Assembly: GCA_019722365.1 (NCBI GenBank)
Contig: JADFUC010001075.1
Span: 1 to 64,000, forward strand
Length of the DNA: 64,000 nucleotides
Direction of reading: 5' to 3'
From: Lithospermum erythrorhizon
Lineage: Eukaryota; Streptophyta; Magnoliopsida; Boraginales; Boraginaceae
Shown here: in pieces, positions 61,300 to 64,000 of the stretch
How the letters are laid out: each line of letters begins with the position of its first letter
How positions within the stretch are numbered: the first letter of the stretch is position 1
The notes under the pieces: model-generated
The model's input: the letters and a program-made list of their open reading frames with translations, nothing else
The model's database searches: none
What the model was told of the DNA's origin: nothing
Made by a program: the position numbers and the translations under genes

Positions 61300-64000
61300 G
61301 ATTCTGCTGCAGGATGTGAGATTCAAAGTACGCGCAGGTGATCGCAAGGAGGCTTCTTCATCTCGTGGTTCCAAGGCTATTACTTTGGCTTACCCTACTC
61401 TGGAGAAGATTTTGATTCCTACGCCCCGAGTGATTCCCAACAACGCTGTCGAGGAACATGTATTTTCTAGTTTTCTTCGACTTTTGCGTCGTCCTCTTTT
61501 CCTTTTTTTTGTTGGTTAACTCCCTTTTTTTTCTTGAATTATGTAAAGGTGGAAGTCTCTTTGTTTTCTAAGGGTCGGAAGACACAAAGCTTGTCGATAC
61601 AGTAATCTCATGAGTGTTTTGGCACTAAGTTGCCGAAATATCTCCTCCTATTCTCCCTGCTCCTTCTTTGTCTCGGTGAGCGGCCGATATTCTTCGTGTC
61701 GGAAAGGTTTTCTGTCTCGTGACTGCATTCAAAGTTGGATGCCAAATCTCCGGAGCATGGTGTCAAAGAAGAGTGTGTCATGAGCACTTTCTGTGTTCTG
61801 CATGATTGGGTCGAGGTTGTTCCTATCTTCGTGGCAAGCCGCAAAGATTGCCGGATGGCGGTGGAAGCCGTTTTATTTGCGCCACCTTCCGTGATGATTT
61901 TTCCCAGACGCCCCGCGAATTGGTCCTTTCCTCGCGATGTCCTCTCGAAGATCTAGCTCAGCAAGCGGCCAAGGTGAAGTCCGGGAGGCGCAGAAGTCGA
62001 TCTGTGAGGCCTACACTGGCACGCACGTAGATTCAGGTTCAAAGTCGAAATGGAGGTCCGTTGTCGCATAGCTTGATCTTCAAGACGACACCTCTCGCCA
62101 GATTCATACCTTGTAGGAGAGAATTAAGCAGAAATGGGCGCAAACGTCAGATATTTGTCTTCGGAGTTAGAAGTCAGCTAGACCAGCCTCGTCGGACTAT
62201 CAGAAGCTAATTCAGATCCTTTTTTATCTTTCCTCATTTGTTGTATCGATCTTTCGCACCGCTACTGCTTATCTCCACTTAATGCATTTTTGATCGTTAT
62301 TTTGTCAATGCCATTTTCATTCCTTTGTTGCATGCTTTCTCGATTTAATCCGACCTCAGACAAATACGAATGCTATTTAGGTTATGGTCGCACTGACACG
62401 CATCAACCTCGCTTCACGCATTCTCGGCGGGTCATCCTCGAGGATCAATCCAAACGTAGTTCAAAGGGGGGTTGATAGTTTAAACTCAGACAAGGAGAGG
62501 AGGGCAATTTATCCTCAGCGCTCTAGAGGTCGCTGGCGCTTATCCTCATGCTCGTGGAGGTCGCGCTTATCCTCATGCTCAAGTGTCATACGCTTATCCT
62601 CATGCCTCGAGCGCCTGGAGTACGCTTTTAGAGGTATTTGAACCTTGGTTTCATTGCTCGCATCTTACCCTTTGTTTTGGTAATTTCTTGTTTTGTTTAT
62701 GTCAACCCATCGACGGCTTTCATGAATATAGGGTATCGTTGACTTATATACTCAGCATCACAAGACATTCGCTCCACAACGTTGTTTTCGTGGACGTATT
62801 TATGTGTGTTGTTCCTATGCCACTTGAAGAACTCGCCCAAAAATGCTATTTGCTCCGGTCTCATAGCATAGTCCCGTAGGGTTTTGCTTGTAGATATAGC
62901 CGATCCCTAGTTCCTCCAACTCTCTATAACAATTGCCATAAGACTCGTGTATCCGGGTTCGTATGTCAAACGCCCTGTCTCTTCATCTTTTCTCACCGAT
63001 ACGTATGGGAATATGGACATGATCTTGGCCTTCATTAGTGTCCAAGGATGAGGACCCTTGTTTGCCTATTGGGTCAAGAAGGTAGCCATGTTCGTACGCT
63101 TCCTCTCAAGCTTCGAGCCACCTCGGTGTCGCGATCCTCATATTCGCGCTTCCCCATGTAGGCTTAATAATCAATCCATAGCGCTTAAGCTCGTGGGATG
63201 TATTTGCATATCGGATCGCCCCAATTCTCCTCGAGGAATTCATCGGTGACGCCTCTCTTGGCTGGGGCCGCGAGTATTACGACATACGGTCAACCATGCA
63301 CATATCGCTGATTCCATTTCCTCTACTTCCTCTAAGGAGTATCCATGCTTGAGGTGGGTGTCTTTGAATTCATGCTTCACATGTCCCGTTTATGCGTCTT
63401 TTCTTACTGATATGCACGGGAGATCGGTCATGAACCTCTTCTTCATCGGGCTCCTACTGACGCTGCTTCCCCGGGTCGAGTGGCATATTCAGGTGACGGT
63501 ATTCATCTTGTTCCTCTATGTCACACAACGGGAGCTCTCTTCTCGGCTCTGCTTGAGCTCTAAGGTTGCTTTTCCCAAAATATGTCGAAGATGGATTTCT
63601 CTTGGATCACATTTGCCTACAACCTTAGGTACACCGACTTCCTCGCGACTCTCTTCGGGGCCGAGATTGCCCCATCCGAGGAATATCAAGGCCAAGCCAC
63701 GCATTTGACTTGTAGAGCCCTTTCATCAACCTCCTCATATGTAGTGGTTCGTCACCCCTTGGATTAGACACGAGGTGGTTTTGGCATATATCCCAACCCC
63801 CGCGACAGTTCTCGACTGGGTCATCCTTTCTCGCATTATCATCTTCCGCGCTGCTCAACCCATGTGCTGGCTATCGCAACTTCGTGGTAGTTGTCTCATG
63901 GCATAATGCATTTGACTCGCTTGATTAGATCTTCCTCACTCCCCGTGTGATGCCGAGATAGCTTCTAAGGCGAGGAAGATGCCCGGCGCCTCCGGCCTTT
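61300..64000. other. GC-rich gypsy-type DNA without recognised domains
   Basis: Many short overlapping frames occur on both strands because GC is high, but apart from the AYPHA repeat I recognise nothing. gag, protease, RT and integrase motifs of the kind found at 4-7 kb and 41-44 kb were looked for on both strands and not seen. Confidence 0.4.
62537..62612 (+). repeat. 27-bp coding repeat (AYPHAxxxx x3)
   Basis: CGCTTATCCTCATGCTC recurs exactly every 27 bases at 62537, 62564 and 62591 (the last copy as CATGCCTC). In one plus-strand frame it reads AYPHARGGR, AYPHAQVSY, AYPHASS. The period is a multiple of three and the frame is open on both sides. It is probably a low-complexity tail of the antisense ORF. 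Confidence 0.75.

Larger units (their letters stand above)
54895..64000 (-). mobile_element. large Ty3/gypsy (Tat-type) element, LTR plus internal region
   Basis: A GC-rich block begins right after the CACTA end and fills the rest of the window. About 54900-58500 looks like a long LTR: a minus-strand TATA box at 56119-56112, short tandem repeats, then AT-richer U3-like sequence with further repeats. From about 59300 to 62640 plus-strand coding debris includes a plant mobile domain. If the TATA box gives the true direction, the element is minus-oriented, this is its 3' LTR, and the mobile-domain frame is an antisense extra ORF between pol and the 3' LTR. pol itself would lie right of the window. 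No gag or pol motif was recognised in 61.5-64 kb, so the orientation is inferred. Confidence 0.5.

Noticed and set aside
1..64000. CRISPR array, bacterial defence genes, phage or organelle DNA insertion
   Set aside because: Repeats present are tandem minisatellites without uniform unique spacers; no bacterial operons, ribosome-binding sites, tRNA or rRNA genes or organelle gene order were seen.

Overview
The window looks like nuclear DNA from a flowering plant, probably a eudicot. It is AT-rich, with one spliced, plant-type pectin methylesterase gene in a long field of decayed transposable elements. These include Ty1/copia and Ty3/gypsy (Tat-type) LTR elements, hAT and CACTA DNA transposons, and small TIR elements. 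Nothing indicates a bacterial, phage or organelle origin. I saw no CRISPR array, defence island, biosynthetic cluster or other undescribed multi-gene system.

Layout, left to right. 1-3812: a truncated, minus-oriented copia element. 3840-7700: a minus-oriented Tat-type gypsy relic whose gag, reverse transcriptase (RT) and integrase zinc-finger region are readable only in pieces. 7741-8323: a 0.58 kb element with terminal inverted repeats (TIRs) of about 110 bp. 9147-18194: a structurally complete but coding-dead 9.0 kb copia element on the minus strand, with two LTRs, a tRNA-Met-type primer site and a 5-bp target duplication. 18.2-22.1 kb: non-coding, plus an hAT transposase fragment. 22149-24596: the pectin methylesterase gene, with two exons on the minus strand, and the only intact protein-coding gene I can defend. 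25.7-27.5 kb: an hAT relic. 29.4-30.1 kb: a MITE. 31.0-44.8 kb: what seems to be an old Tat-type gypsy element (minus) into which members of the same copia family found at the left edge have inserted, at 32254-33205 and 33459-39875. 46.0-48.0 kb: a TIR element carrying two minisatellites and a small gene-start-like ORF. 49.0-49.6 kb: a 3' fragment of the mitochondrial complex I 51 kDa subunit gene (NDUFV1), disabled. 52.3-54.9 kb: CACTA-like remains ending in a clear terminal repeat at 54890. 54.9-64.0 kb: another Tat-type LTR and internal region with an antisense plant mobile domain (PMD) reading frame.

Functionally there is no gene network here. The pectin methylesterase is an ordinary cell-wall enzyme with all catalytic residues present and its own TATA box. 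The rest records repeated nested insertion and mutational decay. Exact ends are given where a terminal motif or target duplication is visible; other boundaries are approximate.
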